Positions 11,385-20,741 are shown, counted from the first letter of the stretch. The stretch is DNA of 64,000 nt from Nocardioides thalensis (GCF_013410655.1 NZ_JACCFP010000001.1:1697501-1761500), one strand, 5' to 3'. The notes: generated from the sequence alone by a model not told the origin. Translations and numbers: made by a program.

Positions 11385-12577
11385 GCGGCGCCGTCCGGGT
11401 AGACGCGCAGCAGTGGCTGGCCCGGCGCGACAGGGTCGCCGTCCTCGACCAGCCACTCGACGACGTGGCCGCCGTGGGCTGCGGTGACGGTGATCCGGTC
11501 GCGCAGGCTGGCGACGTCGCCGATCGTCACGCCCGCGGGCAGCAGGCCGGTGTCGGCGACGGCGGCGTCGCGGTGGAAGACGCCCTTGGCCGGCGAGACG
11601 ACCATGCGCCACGTGGGGGAGGAGTCGATCGGTGACTCCTCGCCGTGCCGGTCACAGAACGCGCGGGCGTCGTCGAGCTGGTCGGGGGTGCTGAGCGCGA
11701 AGGTCTCGACGGCGTGGCCGGCCGAGCGGAAGTAGCGCTTCGCGATGCCGGTGAGCGTGCCGGCCGGCGGGACCTCGAGAATGCCGGTGACGCCGAGGTC
11801 GACCATCGCCTCCAGGCAGAGGTCCCAGCGCACCGGACGCGCGATCTGGCCCACGATCCGGCGCAGCACGTCCTTGCCGTCGTGCACGACCTGGCCGTCG
11901 CGGTTCGAGAGGACCGGTGTGCGGGGGTCGTGGACGGAGACGGCCCGGGCCAGGGACGCCACGTGCTCGACCGCGGGCTCCATGTGGGAGGTGTGGAACG
12001 CGCCGGCGACCGAGAGCGGGCGGAGCCGGGCGCCTTCCGGCGGGCCGTCGGCGAGCGCGTCGAGCTGCTCGCGCGTGCCGGCGGCCACCACCTGGCCCGG
12101 GCCGTTGTCGTTGGCGGCGGTGAGGCCGTGCCGCTCGAGCGTGGCGAGCACCTCGGCGCGGTCGCCGCCCAGCACCGCGGTCATCCCGGTGGGAGTGGCG
12201 GCCGCGGCCTCGGCCATCGCGCGGCCGCGCTCGCGCACGAGCACCATCGCCTGCTCTGCGGTGATCACCCGCGCGCCCGCGGCGGCGGTGATCTCACCGA
12301 CGCTGTGCCCCGTCACGGCGCCGATGCGCGCGAACGCGTCGGCGGGGTGGGGGAAGAGCTCGAGCGCCGTGACCAGCCCGGCGGCCACGAGCAGCGGCTG
12401 GGCGATCCGGGTGTCGCGGATCTCCTCCTCGCCGGCGGCCGTGCCGTAGTGGGCGAGGTCGAGCCCGGCAACGGTCGAGAGCCAGTGGAGCCGCGACTCG
12501 AAGATCGGCTCGGCGAGCCAGGGCGCGAGGAAGCCGGGAGTCTGGGCTCCCTGGCCGGGGGCGACGATAACGAGCAC
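11381..12577 (-). CDS. fabD: Malonyl-CoA:ACP transacylase with fused carrier-like domain
   Basis: Encodes 398 residues, about 80-90 longer than ordinary FabD. Residues 1 to about 300 are the transacylase: GQGAQ at 8-12, Ser92 in GHSVGE and His195 in GAFHTSHM. Residues about 326-394 resemble a biotin carboxyl carrier or lipoyl domain. AKGVFHR matches the first strand region and HVVEWLVEDGDPV with GQPLLRVYP matches the second half. The AMKM segment that carries biotin is replaced by ASLRDR (356-361), so no biotin or lipoate can be attached there. The fusion is real, because the stop overlaps the fabH start. It could be a docking or structural module, perhaps for AccD6, but this is inference. 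Confidence 0.93.
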   Translation of the reverse strand: MLVIVAPGQGAQTPGFLAPWLAEPIFESRLHWLSTVAGLDLAHYGTAAGEEEIRDTRIAQPLLVAAGLVTALELFPHPADAFARIGAVTGHSVGEITAAAGARVITAEQAMVLVRERGRAMAEAAAATPTGMTAVLGGDRAEVLATLERHGLTAANDNGPGQVVAAGTREQLDALADGPPEGARLRPLSVAGAFHTSHMEPAVEHVASLARAVSVHDPRTPVLSNRDGQVVHDGKDVLRRIVGQIARPVRWDLCLEAMVDLGVTGILEVPPAGTLTGIAKRYFRSAGHAVETFALSTPDQLDDARAFCDRHGEESPIDSSPTWRMVVSPAKGVFHRDAAVADTGLLPAGVTIGDVASLRDRITVTAAHGGHVVEWLVEDGDPVAPGQPLLRVYPDGAA

Positions 12578-12644
12578 GGGATCCAGCCTGCCGCGCCGGT
12601 GGCACGCATCGCGCGTGCGGGTGGAACGAAACTCGCGGCGCGAG

Positions 12645-12665
12645 GTTTGTGAGGTTCCTACAAAC
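12645..12665. promoter_or_regulatory. Inverted repeat before fabD, possible FasR site
   Basis: GTTTGT and ACAAAC face each other across 9 bases. They overlap the fasR stop codon and lie 68 bases upstream of fabD. The AT-rich arms stand out in this GC-rich sequence. FasR-type regulators bind upstream of fabD in Streptomyces. The element could instead be a weak hairpin at the end of fasR. Confidence 0.4.
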
Positions 12666-13833
12666 GCGTCTCTTCCTGCCGGCCGAGGGCGAGGGCGATC
12701 TGGAGCGTGAGCGCGTCGCGAGGCTGGCCGGGCGTCAGGCCGGTGAGGTCGGCCACCTGTCCGAGCCGGTAGCGAACGGTGTTGGCGTGCACGAAGAGGG
12801 CCCGCGAGGTGGCCTCGATGCCGCCGCCGTTCGCGAAGTACGCCGTCAGCGTCTCGACGAGGGTGCCGCGGGCGTCGGCGAGCGGGCGATAGATCTGCCC
12901 GACCATGTGCTCGAGCGCCGTGGGGTCGCCGGCGAGCACGCGCTCGGGCAGGAGATCACCGCTGCAGACCGGTCGTGGCGCGTCGGGCCAGCCGGCCGCC
13001 GCGCGCAGGCCGGCCTGGGCCGAGGCGGCCGAGACGTGGGCGTGGCCGAGGTCGGGCACGACGGGTCCGATGACCACCGGCCCGCCGTCGAAGAACTCCA
13101 CGACCCGTTTGCCGGCCTTCTCGGCGTCGCTGATGCCGCCGAGGATCACGACCAGCAGGTGACCCTGGACGGCACACAGCGCGTCCATCCCGACGTCGCG
13201 CGCGGCGCGGCGTACGGCGTCGAACACGCCCGCCTCGCTCTGGCCCTCGGGTGCCGCGCCCAGGATCACGGCGACGTCGCCGCGGGCGCTCCAGCCCACC
13301 GCGCTCGCCCGGGAGAGGACGGCCTCGTCGGTCTCGTCGCGCAGGACCGAGTCGACCACCAGGGCCTCGAGCCGCGCGTCCCAGGCGCCACGCATCTCGG
13401 CGGCCCGCGCGTAGACCTCCGCGGTGGCGAACGCGAGCTCCCGGCCGTAACGGAGCACGGCCGCGTGCACGTCGGCGGCGTCCTCCGGCGGAAGCACGTC
13501 GTCGAGGCTGTGCTCGACGACGTCGATGGAGAGCCGGACCAGGTCGACGGTCTGCTCCAGGGAGATCACCCCCGCCATCGCCCTCGGCGCGGCGCCGAAC
13601 ACCGCGCTCGCGAGCTGGGACGCCGGCGGCGTGCTGCCGCTGTCGGCGTACCAGTCGACGAAGCTCTTCACGCCGGCCTGGACGATCAGCCCGACGTACG
13701 AGCGCGCCTCGGCGCTCAGCGCGGCGAACCAGGGCAGCTCGGCGTCCATCCGCGTGGTCGCCGCGGTGCTCAACCGGCCCGATGCCCGGCGCAGCTGGGT
13801 GGTGGCCCGGCGGCGCGGATCCTTCGTCGACAC
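12658..13833 (-). CDS. fasR: Fatty-acid operon regulator, PucR/CdaR type
   Basis: Encodes 391 residues. It has the FasR/PucR layout: an N-terminal helical ligand-type region, a central GGDEF-related domain and a C-terminal helix-turn-helix (about 330-385), with FVHANTVRYRLGQV as recognition helix. It is the counterpart of Streptomyces coelicolor FasR (SCO2386) and M. tuberculosis Rv2242, each lying directly upstream of fabD. FasR activates the fab operon in Streptomyces. GTG at 13833 has no ribosome site, but TAGACT ends 6 bases before it, so the mRNA is probably leaderless. An 80-base gap precedes fabD. Confidence 0.9.
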   Translation of the reverse strand: MSTKDPRRRATTQLRRASGRLSTAATTRMDAELPWFAALSAEARSYVGLIVQAGVKSFVDWYADSGSTPPASQLASAVFGAAPRAMAGVISLEQTVDLVRLSIDVVEHSLDDVLPPEDAADVHAAVLRYGRELAFATAEVYARAAEMRGAWDARLEALVVDSVLRDETDEAVLSRASAVGWSARGDVAVILGAAPEGQSEAGVFDAVRRAARDVGMDALCAVQGHLLVVILGGISDAEKAGKRVVEFFDGGPVVIGPVVPDLGHAHVSAASAQAGLRAAAGWPDAPRPVCSGDLLPERVLAGDPTALEHMVGQIYRPLADARGTLVETLTAYFANGGGIEATSRALFVHANTVRYRLGQVADLTGLTPGQPRDALTLQIALALGRQEETRL

Positions 13834-13845
13834 CCCACAAGTCTA
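13834..13845 (-). promoter_or_regulatory. Leaderless promoter of fasR
   Basis: On the coding strand TAGACT (13845-13840) is followed by 6 bases and then the GTG start. This -10 to start-codon spacing places the transcription start on the start codon. Confidence 0.6.
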
Positions 13846-13953
13846 GGGGTCTCGCACGCGACACCGACCGGCAGCGGCGTGGCGGGTGCCACGGCGACGC
13901 TCAGGACCACGTGGTTGAATCGCGAATCACCATCAGCGGGGAAGGGGCTGGAG

Positions 13954-14877
13954 ATGGACGAGCCGCAGTTCGTGACCGTGCACGGCCACCGCCGCGCCTA
14001 CGTCAAGCGGGGCAACGGCCCGGCGCTCCTGCTCCTGCACGGGCTCGCGTGCGACCACACCACCTGGGCGCCGGTCGTGGACCGATTGGCCGAGCGGTTC
14101 ACCGTGATCGCGCCGGACTTCCTCGGCCACGGCCGCTCCGACAAGCCGCGCGCCGACTACACCGTCGCGGGCTACGCCAACGGGATGCGCGACCTGCTCA
14201 CCGTGCTGGGCATCGACAAGGTCACCGTGGTCGGGCACAGCTTCGGCGGCGGCGTCGCGATGCAGTTCGCCTACCAGTTCCCCGAGCGCACCGAGCGGCT
14301 GATGCTGCTCAACGCCGGCGGGCTCGGCCGCGAGGTCACCCCACTGATCCGGGCGATCTCGCTGCCCGGCTGGATCTTCGCGTTCGGCGTGCTCACGATG
14401 CCCGGGCTGCGGCAGGCGGAGCAGCTGGCCCTGCGCCGGTTGCGCGACCTCGGGCTGCGGGAGACCCGCGACCTCGCCGAGGTCGCCGACATCCTCGAGA
14501 GCTTCGCCGACCCGCGCGCCCGGCGGGCGATCGTCCACCTCGTGCGCGCCGCGATCGACTGGCGCGGCCAGGTGCTGTCGATGCGCGACCGCGCCTACCT
14601 GACCGCCGAGATGCCGGTGCACGTGGTCTGGGGTCGCGACGACATGGTGATCCCGGTCAAGCACGCGGAGGAGCTGGCGACGCTCGCCCCGACCGCGGAG
14701 GTCACGATCTTCGACGACTCCGGCCACTTCCCGCACAAGGACGACCCCGAGCGGTTCGCCGACCTGCTCGTCGACTGGGTCGACCGCACCTCGCCCGCGA
14801 CGTACTCGCGGGCGAAGTGGCGGCGACTCCTCAGGTCCGGGGCCCTTCCGCCGGTCGAGGCCGTAGCCACTGCCTAG
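13954..14877 (+). CDS. Alpha/beta hydrolase
   Basis: Encodes 307 residues. HGLACDHTTW is the oxyanion region (29-38), Ser96 is in VGHSFGGG, the acid residue is in WGRDDMVIP and the histidine in DSGHFPHKDDP. The active-site order fits epoxide-hydrolase/C-C-bond-hydrolase-like enzymes; the substrate is unknown. ATG 13954 is preceded by GAAGGGGCTGGAG. Longer frames run antisense through fasR and are not used. It lies between fasR and aceE, converging on aceE with only 3 bases between the two stops, so their transcripts probably overlap. Confidence 0.9.
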   Translation: MDEPQFVTVHGHRRAYVKRGNGPALLLLHGLACDHTTWAPVVDRLAERFTVIAPDFLGHGRSDKPRADYTVAGYANGMRDLLTVLGIDKVTVVGHSFGGGVAMQFAYQFPERTERLMLLNAGGLGREVTPLIRAISLPGWIFAFGVLTMPGLRQAEQLALRRLRDLGLRETRDLAEVADILESFADPRARRAIVHLVRAAIDWRGQVLSMRDRAYLTAEMPVHVVWGRDDMVIPVKHAEELATLAPTAEVTIFDDSGHFPHKDDPERFADLLVDWVDRTSPATYSRAKWRRLLRSGALPPVEAVATA

Positions 14878-14880
14878 CGG

Positions 14881-17625
14881 TCAGGCGTCGCCGCCCTCTT
14901 GCTTGACCCCGGCGACCGCGGTGGGGTCGTCGATCCGGTAGCGGTCGAACGCCTCCTTGACCTTCGCGGCGTCGATCTGGCCGGCGTCGGCAAGCGCCGC
15001 GAGCGCCTGGACGACGACCGACTGGGCGTCGATGTGGAAGAAGCGCCGCGCCGCGGGCCGGGTGTCGGCGAAGCCGAAGCCGTCGGCACCCAGGACCCGG
15101 TAGTCACCGGGGACCCAGCGCGCGATCTGCAGCGGCACCGCACGCATGTAGTCGGACACCGCGACGACGGGCTCGCTGCCCCCGCTGAGCTTCTCGGCGA
15201 CGTACGGCGTCCGCGGCGCCTCGTTCGGGTGCAGCAGGTTCCACTCCTCGGCAGCGACGGCGTCGCGGGCCAGCTCGTTCCAGGAGGTGACCGACCAGGT
15301 CTCGGCCTGGACGCCCCACTCGTCGGCGAGGATCCGCTTCGCCTCCTCGACCCACGGGTAGGCGACGCCGGAGGCCATCAGCCGCACCTTCGGGCCGTCG
15401 CCCTCGGAGCTCGACGTCCAGTAGAGACCGCGCAGGATGCCCTCGACGTCGACGTTGTCGGGCTCCTTCGGCTGGTCGACCGGCTCGTTGTAGACGGTGA
15501 GGTAGTAGATGACGTTGTCGGGGTCCTCGCCGTACATCCGCTCGAGCCCGGCCTGCATGATGTGCGCGACCTCGTAGGCGAACGCCGGGTCGTAGTGCAC
15601 GACCGCCGGGTTGGTCGCGGCGATCAGCGGCGAGTGCCCGTCGGCGTGCTGGAGGCCCTCGCCGGTCAGCGTCGTGCGGCCCGCGGTCGCGCCGATCAGG
15701 AAGCCGCGCGACATCTGGTCGGCCATCGCCCAGATCGAGTCACCGGTCCGCTGGAACCCGAACATCGAGTAGAAGATGTAGAACGGGATCATCGGCTCGC
15801 CGTGCGTGGCGTACGACGAGCCCGCGGCGATCGCCGAGCCCATCGCGCCCGCCTCGGAGATGCCCTCGTGGAGCAGCTGGCCCTGCGGCGACATCTTGTA
15901 GGCGAGCAGCAGCTTGCGGTCGACGGACTCGTACTGCTGGCCCGCTGGGTCGTAGACCTTGGCGGACGGGAACATCGAGTCCATGCCGAACGTGCGGTAC
16001 TCGTCGGGCGCGATCGGCACGATGCGCTTGCCGATCTCGGGGTCCTTCATCCAGTCCTTGAGCAGCCGCACCGTCGCCATGGTGGTGGCGACCTTGTGCT
16101 TGCCGCCGCCCTGCTTGAGCTCGGAATAGACGCTGTCGCCGGGGAGCTTGAGCGGCTTCGAGCGGTCGACGCGCTGGGGCAGCGGGCCGCCGAGCTGGCG
16201 GCGCCGCTCCATCATGTAGTCGATCTCCGGCGAGTCCTTGCCCGGGTGGAAGAACGGCGCGGTGCCGGTCTCCTCGTAGGCCTTCTCCAGGTCGTGGTCG
16301 GAGACCGGGAGGTAGAGCCGGTCGCGGAACTTCTTCAGGTCGTCCTGAGTGAGCTTCTTCATCTGGTGGGTGGCGTTCTTGCCCTCCAGCGCCTCGATCG
16401 TCCAGCCCTTGATGGTCTTGGCGAGGATCACCGTCGGCTGGCCCACCTGCTTGGTCGCGGCGTCGAACGCGGCGTAGACCTTGCGGTAGTCGTGGCCGCC
16501 GCGCGGCAGCTTCTCGATCTGACGGTCGGTCATGTGCTCGACCATCGCCCGCAGCCGCGGGTCGGGGCCGAAGAAGTGCTCGCGGTTGTAGGCGCCGGAC
16601 TCGACGGAGAACGTCTGGAACGCGCCGTCGGGCGTGGAGTTCATCTGGTTGACGAGCACGCCGTCGACGTCGCGCGCGAGCAGCTCGTCCCACTCGCGGC
16701 CCCAGATCACCTTGATCACGTTCCAGCCGGCGCCGCGGAAGTTGGCCTCCAGCTCCTGGATGATCTTCCCGTTGCCGGTGACCGGGCCGTCGAGCTGCTG
16801 GAGGTTGCAGTTGACGACCCACACCAGGTTGTCGAGCTCCTCGCGGGCGGCGACGCGGATCGCGCCGAGCGACTCCGGCTCGGCCATCTCACCGTCGCCG
16901 AGGAACGCCCACACGCGCTGCTGGCTGGTGTCCTTGATGCCGCGGTTGTGCAGGTAGCGGTTGAACCGCGCCTGGTAGATCGAGTTGATGCCGGTGAGCC
17001 CCATCGAGACGGTCGGGAACTCCCAGAAGTCCGGCATCAGCCGGGGGTGGGGGTACGACGACAGGCCGGCGCCCGTGCCGTGCTGGACCTCCTGGCGGAA
17101 CCGGAAGAGCTGCTCCTCGTTGAGTCGGCCCTCGAGGAACGCGCGGGCGTAGATGCCGGGGGAGGCGTGACCCTGGATGAAGATCTGGTCGCCGCCGCCA
17201 GGGTGGTCCTTGCCGCGGAAGAAGTGGTTGAAGCCGACCTCGTAGAGGCTGGCGGACGACTGGTAGGTGGCGATGTGGCCGCCGACCTCGAGGCCCTTGC
17301 GGTTGGCAGCCGACACCATCACGGCCGCGTTCCAGCGGATGAACGCCCGGATCCGGCGCTCGACGTCCTCGTCGCCGGGGAACCACGGCTCCCGCTCCGG
17401 CGGGATCGTGTTGATGTAGTCGGTGCTGCGCAGGGCCGGCACTCCGACCTGGGTCTGGCGGGCGCGCTCGAGGAGCCGCAGCATCACGTAGCGGGCGCGG
17501 TCGCGGCCTCGCTGCTCGAGCATCGCGTCGAAGGAGTCGATCCACTCCTGGGTCTCGCCGGGGTCGATGTCGGGCAGCTGGGTCGGCAGGCCCTCGTGGA
17601 TGACAGAAGGGGTGTTCTGGGTCAC
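14881..17625 (-). CDS. aceE: Pyruvate dehydrogenase E1, homodimeric
   Basis: Encodes 914 residues, the usual length for AceE. It decarboxylates pyruvate and passes the acetyl group to the E2 lipoyl domain, feeding acetyl-CoA to the neighbouring fatty-acid genes. The thiamin-diphosphate motif is the [10 protein letters not shown] to [11 protein letters not shown] segment; the [11 protein letters not shown] and YDPAFAYEV parts of the second domain are also clear. GTG 17625 is chosen because [11 protein letters not shown] begins the family match; upstream residues in the same frame come from the divergent promoter region. E2 and E3 are not in the window. Confidence 0.96.
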   Translation of the reverse strand: MTQNTPSVIHEGLPTQLPDIDPGETQEWIDSFDAMLEQRGRDRARYVMLRLLERARQTQVGVPALRSTDYINTIPPEREPWFPGDEDVERRIRAFIRWNAAVMVSAANRKGLEVGGHIATYQSSASLYEVGFNHFFRGKDHPGGGDQIFIQGHASPGIYARAFLEGRLNEEQLFRFRQEVQHGTGAGLSSYPHPRLMPDFWEFPTVSMGLTGINSIYQARFNRYLHNRGIKDTSQQRVWAFLGDGEMAEPESLGAIRVAAREELDNLVWVVNCNLQQLDGPVTGNGKIIQELEANFRGAGWNVIKVIWGREWDELLARDVDGVLVNQMNSTPDGAFQTFSVESGAYNREHFFGPDPRLRAMVEHMTDRQIEKLPRGGHDYRKVYAAFDAATKQVGQPTVILAKTIKGWTIEALEGKNATHQMKKLTQDDLKKFRDRLYLPVSDHDLEKAYEETGTAPFFHPGKDSPEIDYMMERRRQLGGPLPQRVDRSKPLKLPGDSVYSELKQGGGKHKVATTMATVRLLKDWMKDPEIGKRIVPIAPDEYRTFGMDSMFPSAKVYDPAGQQYESVDRKLLLAYKMSPQGQLLHEGISEAGAMGSAIAAGSSYATHGEPMIPFYIFYSMFGFQRTGDSIWAMADQMSRGFLIGATAGRTTLTGEGLQHADGHSPLIAATNPAVVHYDPAFAYEVAHIMQAGLERMYGEDPDNVIYYLTVYNEPVDQPKEPDNVDVEGILRGLYWTSSSEGDGPKVRLMASGVAYPWVEEAKRILADEWGVQAETWSVTSWNELARDAVAAEEWNLLHPNEAPRTPYVAEKLSGGSEPVVAVSDYMRAVPLQIARWVPGDYRVLGADGFGFADTRPAARRFFHIDAQSVVVQALAALADAGQIDAAKVKEAFDRYRIDDPTAVAGVKQEGGDA

Positions 17626-17791
17626 GCCTGCAATCGTCCCACTGAACCGGTCACCGGGGAATTTACCCAGCAGTAGCCTGGCGGCCGCGGGCCGCGCGGC
17701 GCGCCGGAGGGGCGGATGGGTTGCCCTTTCGCGCCGACTCCGCTGGACTACTCCGCAACCTGACCGTCTGTCGCACCTGGAGGAACTGACC
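17626..17791. promoter_or_regulatory. Divergent promoter region aceE / DUF3052 gene
   Basis: A 166-base region serving aceE leftwards and the DUF3052 gene rightwards. I see no clear operator, only GC-rich sequence. A ribosome site CTGGAGGA lies just before the rightward gene. Confidence 0.5.
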
Positions 17792-18220
17792 GTGAGCTCG
17801 ACCGCTGGTGGCGGTGCTGCACCGACCAGCCCCGTCGACCGCCTGGGACTCAAGCCCGGGATGGTCGTTCAGGAACTCGGCTGGGACCAGGACACGGACG
17901 ACGAGCTGCGGGTCGCGATCGAGGACGCGATCGACGGCGACATGGTCGACGGTGACTACGGCAACGTGGTCGACGTCGTCATGGTGTGGTGGCGCGACGA
18001 CGACGGCGACCTGGTCGACGGACTGGTGGACGCGCTGACCGACCTCGTCGGCGGCGGCGTGATCTGGCTGCTGACGCCGAAGGTCGGCCGGCCGGGCGCG
18101 GTCGACCCGGCCGACGTCGCGGAGGCGGCGCCCATCGCTGGCCTGTCGCAGACCACCACGGCGGCGGTCAGCCGCGACTGGGTGGCGACCCGGCTGGTGG
18201 CCCCCAAGACCGTCTCCTGA
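17792..18220 (+). CDS. DUF3052 family protein
   Basis: Encodes 142 residues of the actinobacterial DUF3052 family: [16 protein letters not shown] near the N-terminus, an acidic middle with [14 protein letters not shown] and the conserved end [18 protein letters not shown] 17792 follows CTGGAGGA by 8 bases. The same gene lies between aceE and the AhpE peroxiredoxin in mycobacteria (Rv2239c). Its function is not established. Confidence 0.9.
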   Translation: MSSTAGGGAAPTSPVDRLGLKPGMVVQELGWDQDTDDELRVAIEDAIDGDMVDGDYGNVVDVVMVWWRDDDGDLVDGLVDALTDLVGGGVIWLLTPKVGRPGAVDPADVAEAAPIAGLSQTTTAAVSRDWVATRLVAPKTVS

Positions 18221-18250
18221 GCAGGTGTCCGGCGCCGCGGCAGGACGCGA

Positions 18251-18256
18251 TAGTTT
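18251..18256 (+). promoter_or_regulatory. Leaderless -10 of acyl-CoA ligase gene
   Basis: TAGTTT, 7 bases and then ATG 18264, with no ribosome site. This is one of a set of starts with the same layout in this window. Confidence 0.6.
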
Positions 18257-18263
18257 CGACCGC

Positions 18264-19868
18264 ATGGGAACGATCAGCGCGAGGGTGCGCGACGCCGCGA
18301 CGAGCGTCAAGATCCTGACCGAGTCCGGCATCGTCCGGCCCTACTCGCCGGTGGTCCTGGCGGGGATGCTCAAGACGCTGAAGACCTGGGGCACCGCGCC
18401 CGCGGGCGGCTTCAAGACGATGGCGCTGCGGCGACCCGACCGGACCGCGATCATCGACGAGCTCGGTTCGCTGACGTTCGCCGAGGTGCACGACCGCACC
18501 AACCGGCTGGCCAACGCGCTCGCCGCGCGCGGGGTGAAGACCGGTGATGGCGTCGCCGTCATGTGCCGCAACCACCGCGGCTTCATCGAGGCGTCGATCG
18601 CGATCAGCAAGCTCGGCGCCGACGTCCTCTACCTCAACACCGCGTTCGCGGGCCCGCAGCTGGCCGACGTGGTCGAGCGCGAGAAGCCGCGCGTCGTCAT
18701 CTACGACGAGGAGTTCGAGAGCCTGCTCTCGGGCGTCGACATCAACGACCGGGTGGTCGCCTGGACCGACGGCGAGGCCGGTCCCGACACCCTCGAGGGC
18801 CTGATCGGCTCCGGCTCCGCGACCGAGCCCACGCCTCCGTCGCGGATGGGCCGCACCATCATCCTGACCTCCGGCACCACCGGTACGCCGAAGGGCGCGC
18901 CCCGCCCGCAGGGCGGCATCCCGGCTGCGGTGTCGCTGCTCTCGCGGATGCCGCTGCGCAGCGGCTGGACCTGCTACGTCGCCGCGCCGCTGTTCCACAC
19001 CTGGGGCTTCGCCCACTACCAGCTCGCGATGCTGCTCGGCACCACCCTGGTGCTCAACCGCAAGTTCGACCCCGAGACCGCGCTGGACATCCTCGAGAAG
19101 CACGAGTGCGAGTCGTTCGCGGTGATCCCCGTGATGCTGCAGCGCATCCTCGCGCTGCCGGAGGAGACGCTCGCGAAGCACTCGCTGCCGAAGCTGCAGG
19201 CCGTCGCCTCCTCCGGGTCGGCGCTCCCCGGCGACCTCCCGACGCAGTGGATGGACCGGTTCGGCGACAACCTCTACTCGACCTACGGCTCCACGGAGAT
19301 CGCCTGGGCGAGCATCGCCTCTCCGCAGGACCTCCGCGAGGCTCCCGGAACCGCCGGGCGACTGCCGCTCAACACCGTGGTCCGGATCTACGACGCCGAC
19401 GGCAAGGAGGTGCCGGCGGGGGAGCCCGGCCGGATCTTCGTGGGCAACGACCTCCAGATCGAGGGCTACACCGGTGGTGGCGGCAAGGAGATGATCGACG
19501 GCCTGATGTCCTCCGGCGACGTCGGCCGGTTCGACTCCGAAGGCCGTCTCTTCGTCGAGGGCCGCGACGACGAGATGATCGTGTCCGGGGGTGAGAACGT
19601 CTTCCCCAAGGAGGTCGAGGACTGCCTCGCCACCCACCCCGCCGTGACCGAGGTGGCCGCGCTGGGCGTGGACGACGACGACTTCGGCAAGCGGCTGCGT
19701 GCGTTCGTCGTCCGCAGCGACGAGTCCGTGACCGAGGACGACCTGAAGGGGTGGGTCAAGCAGAACCTCGCGCGCTACAAGGTGCCGCGCGAGATCGTGT
19801 TCCTCGACGAGCTGCCCCGCAACGCGACCGGCAAGGTCCTCAAGCGGGAGCTGGCGGAGCACGAGTGA
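18264..19868 (+). CDS. Acyl-CoA synthetase (AMP-forming)
   Basis: Encodes 534 residues of the ANL superfamily; activates a carboxylic acid, probably a fatty acid, with ATP and loads CoA. The P-loop LTSGTTGTPKGAP is near 200, YGSTEIAW is the A5-type motif, GRDDEMIVSGGENV the hinge region and NATGKVLKREL the C-terminal catalytic lysine. There is an N-terminal extension of about 60 residues before the domain. The chain length it accepts cannot be told. Its stop overlaps the start of the peroxiredoxin gene, so the two are one transcription unit. Confidence 0.92.
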   Translation: MGTISARVRDAATSVKILTESGIVRPYSPVVLAGMLKTLKTWGTAPAGGFKTMALRRPDRTAIIDELGSLTFAEVHDRTNRLANALAARGVKTGDGVAVMCRNHRGFIEASIAISKLGADVLYLNTAFAGPQLADVVEREKPRVVIYDEEFESLLSGVDINDRVVAWTDGEAGPDTLEGLIGSGSATEPTPPSRMGRTIILTSGTTGTPKGAPRPQGGIPAAVSLLSRMPLRSGWTCYVAAPLFHTWGFAHYQLAMLLGTTLVLNRKFDPETALDILEKHECESFAVIPVMLQRILALPEETLAKHSLPKLQAVASSGSALPGDLPTQWMDRFGDNLYSTYGSTEIAWASIASPQDLREAPGTAGRLPLNTVVRIYDADGKEVPAGEPGRIFVGNDLQIEGYTGGGGKEMIDGLMSSGDVGRFDSEGRLFVEGRDDEMIVSGGENVFPKEVEDCLATHPAVTEVAALGVDDDDFGKRLRAFVVRSDESVTEDDLKGWVKQNLARYKVPREIVFLDELPRNATGKVLKRELAEHE

Positions 19869-20362
19869 GCGACTCCGTCCACTCCGGTCTCGAGCTCGGC
19901 GGCCCGGCGCCCGACTTCACGCTGCGTGACCAGTTCGGGCAGGACGTCAGCCTCTCGTCCTTCCGCGGCGAGAAGGCGGTCGCTCTGCTGTTCTACCCGT
20001 TCGCGTTCAGCGGCGTGTGCACGGGCGAGATGTCGGGCATCCGGACCCGCCTCGACGAGTTCGTCACCTTCGACACCGAGGTCATCGCGATCTCGTGCGA
20101 CCCGGTCTACGCGCTCCGCGCGTTCGCCGACGCCGACGGCATCAACTTCCCCCTGCTCAGCGACTTCTGGCCGCACGGGGCCGTCTCGACGGCGTACGGC
20201 GTGTTCGACGAGAGCAACGGCGGGCCGCGCCGGTCGTCGTACATCGTCGACAAGGCCGGCAACCTCACCTGGGCCGTCCACAACCCCGCCGCGCAGGGCC
20301 GCGACCTTGAGGAGCACCTCGCCCGCCTGCACGAGGCAGCCGAGGCCGCGACGAGCGTCTGA
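19865..20362 (+). CDS. ahpE: Peroxiredoxin, AhpE type
   Basis: Encodes 165 residues with the thioredoxin-like fold of the AhpC/TSA group; reduces peroxides through a thiol. The peroxidatic Cys52 lies in PFAFSGVC, the PxxxT/SxxC pattern with Ser for Thr. A second cysteine (Cys78, AISCDP) exists, so whether it works as a 1-Cys or 2-Cys enzyme is open. GTG overlaps the ligase stop (GTGA). Position near aceE and the DUF3052 gene matches mycobacterial AhpE. Confidence 0.9.
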   Translation: MSDSVHSGLELGGPAPDFTLRDQFGQDVSLSSFRGEKAVALLFYPFAFSGVCTGEMSGIRTRLDEFVTFDTEVIAISCDPVYALRAFADADGINFPLLSDFWPHGAVSTAYGVFDESNGGPRRSSYIVDKAGNLTWAVHNPAAQGRDLEEHLARLHEAAEAATSV

Positions 20363-20384
20363 GCCGCCGCGCTCGGCGCCCGGG

Positions 20385-20427
20385 GTAGTCCGAACGGACT
20401 ACGTTACTCATCACTTCGGATGATTTT
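20385..20427 (+). terminator. Tandem terminator hairpins after ahpE
   Basis: GTAGTCCG/CGGACTAC form a perfect 8-bp inverted repeat with a 2-base centre (20385-20402). TCATC/GATGA then form a short hairpin followed by TTTT (20408-20427). Together they end the acyl-CoA ligase-ahpE transcript. The first element could alternatively be a protein site. Confidence 0.65.
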
Positions 20428-20475
20428 CGGGCCGAGCCCTTGGAAGGCCGCGGCCGCGTGGATATCGTTCTTCTC

Positions 20476-20513
20476 GTTGAACCGCTGGTGACCCGAGACG
20501 CCAGCGGTTCGAC
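20476..20513. other. 13-bp hairpin upstream of tRNA-Val
   Basis: GTTGAACCGCTGG pairs with CCAGCGGTTCGAC around a 12-base loop. No T tract follows directly. It could be a backup terminator or a structured leader. A possible tRNA -10, TAGGGT, lies at 20542-20547. Confidence 0.5.
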
Positions 20514-20556
20514 TCATTTCAGGAGTCGGCGCGCCGGCCGGTAGGGTGCCGCCCGC

Positions 20557-20630
20557 GGGCGCATAGCTCAGTTGGTTAGAGCGCTTCCCTTACAAGGAAG
20601 ATGTCGGGAGTTCGAGTCTCTCTGCGCCCA
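20557..20630 (+). tRNA. tRNA-Val (anticodon TAC)
   Basis: Complete cloverleaf. The acceptor GGGCGCA pairs with TGCGCCC, the anticodon stem CTTCC pairs with GGAAG, the anticodon TAC is at 20591-20593 and the T loop is TTCGAGT. Discriminator A is at 20630. Only CC follows, so the terminal A of CCA is not encoded and is added after transcription. Confidence 0.97.
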
Positions 20631-20646
20631 CCGAGGACGCACGTGG

Positions 20647-20673
20647 GTGAGAGGGCTCTCATCCGTGACTCAT
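20647..20673 (+). promoter_or_regulatory. Operator-like box A (TGAGAG-N2-CTCTCA plus half-site)
   Basis: TGAGAG, GG, CTCTCA, then TCCGT and GACTCA. The CTCTCA/GACTCA pair repeats with an 11-bp period, as OmpR-type regulators prefer. Twenty of 27 bases match box B at 24510-24536 when both are read toward the gene they precede. The start codon of the Asp-rich gene is 68 bases downstream. It is not a tRNA terminator: the spacer is only 2 bases and no T tract follows. Confidence 0.6.
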
Positions 20674-20741
20674 GGGCACCTCACCGCGGGCCGGGAGTCT
20701 TCCTGGTGTCAGCTCAAGACACCACGGAAGGACACACCACG

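Noticed and set aside
17626..17853. N-terminal extension of AceE of 76 residues
   Set aside because: It reads through the divergent promoter region and into the DUF3052 gene, and has no family similarity.
20647..20661. TGAGAG-GG-CTCTCA as the terminator of tRNA-Val
   Set aside because: A 2-base spacer cannot form a loop without melting the stem, no T tract follows, and the flanking half-site is conserved in box B.
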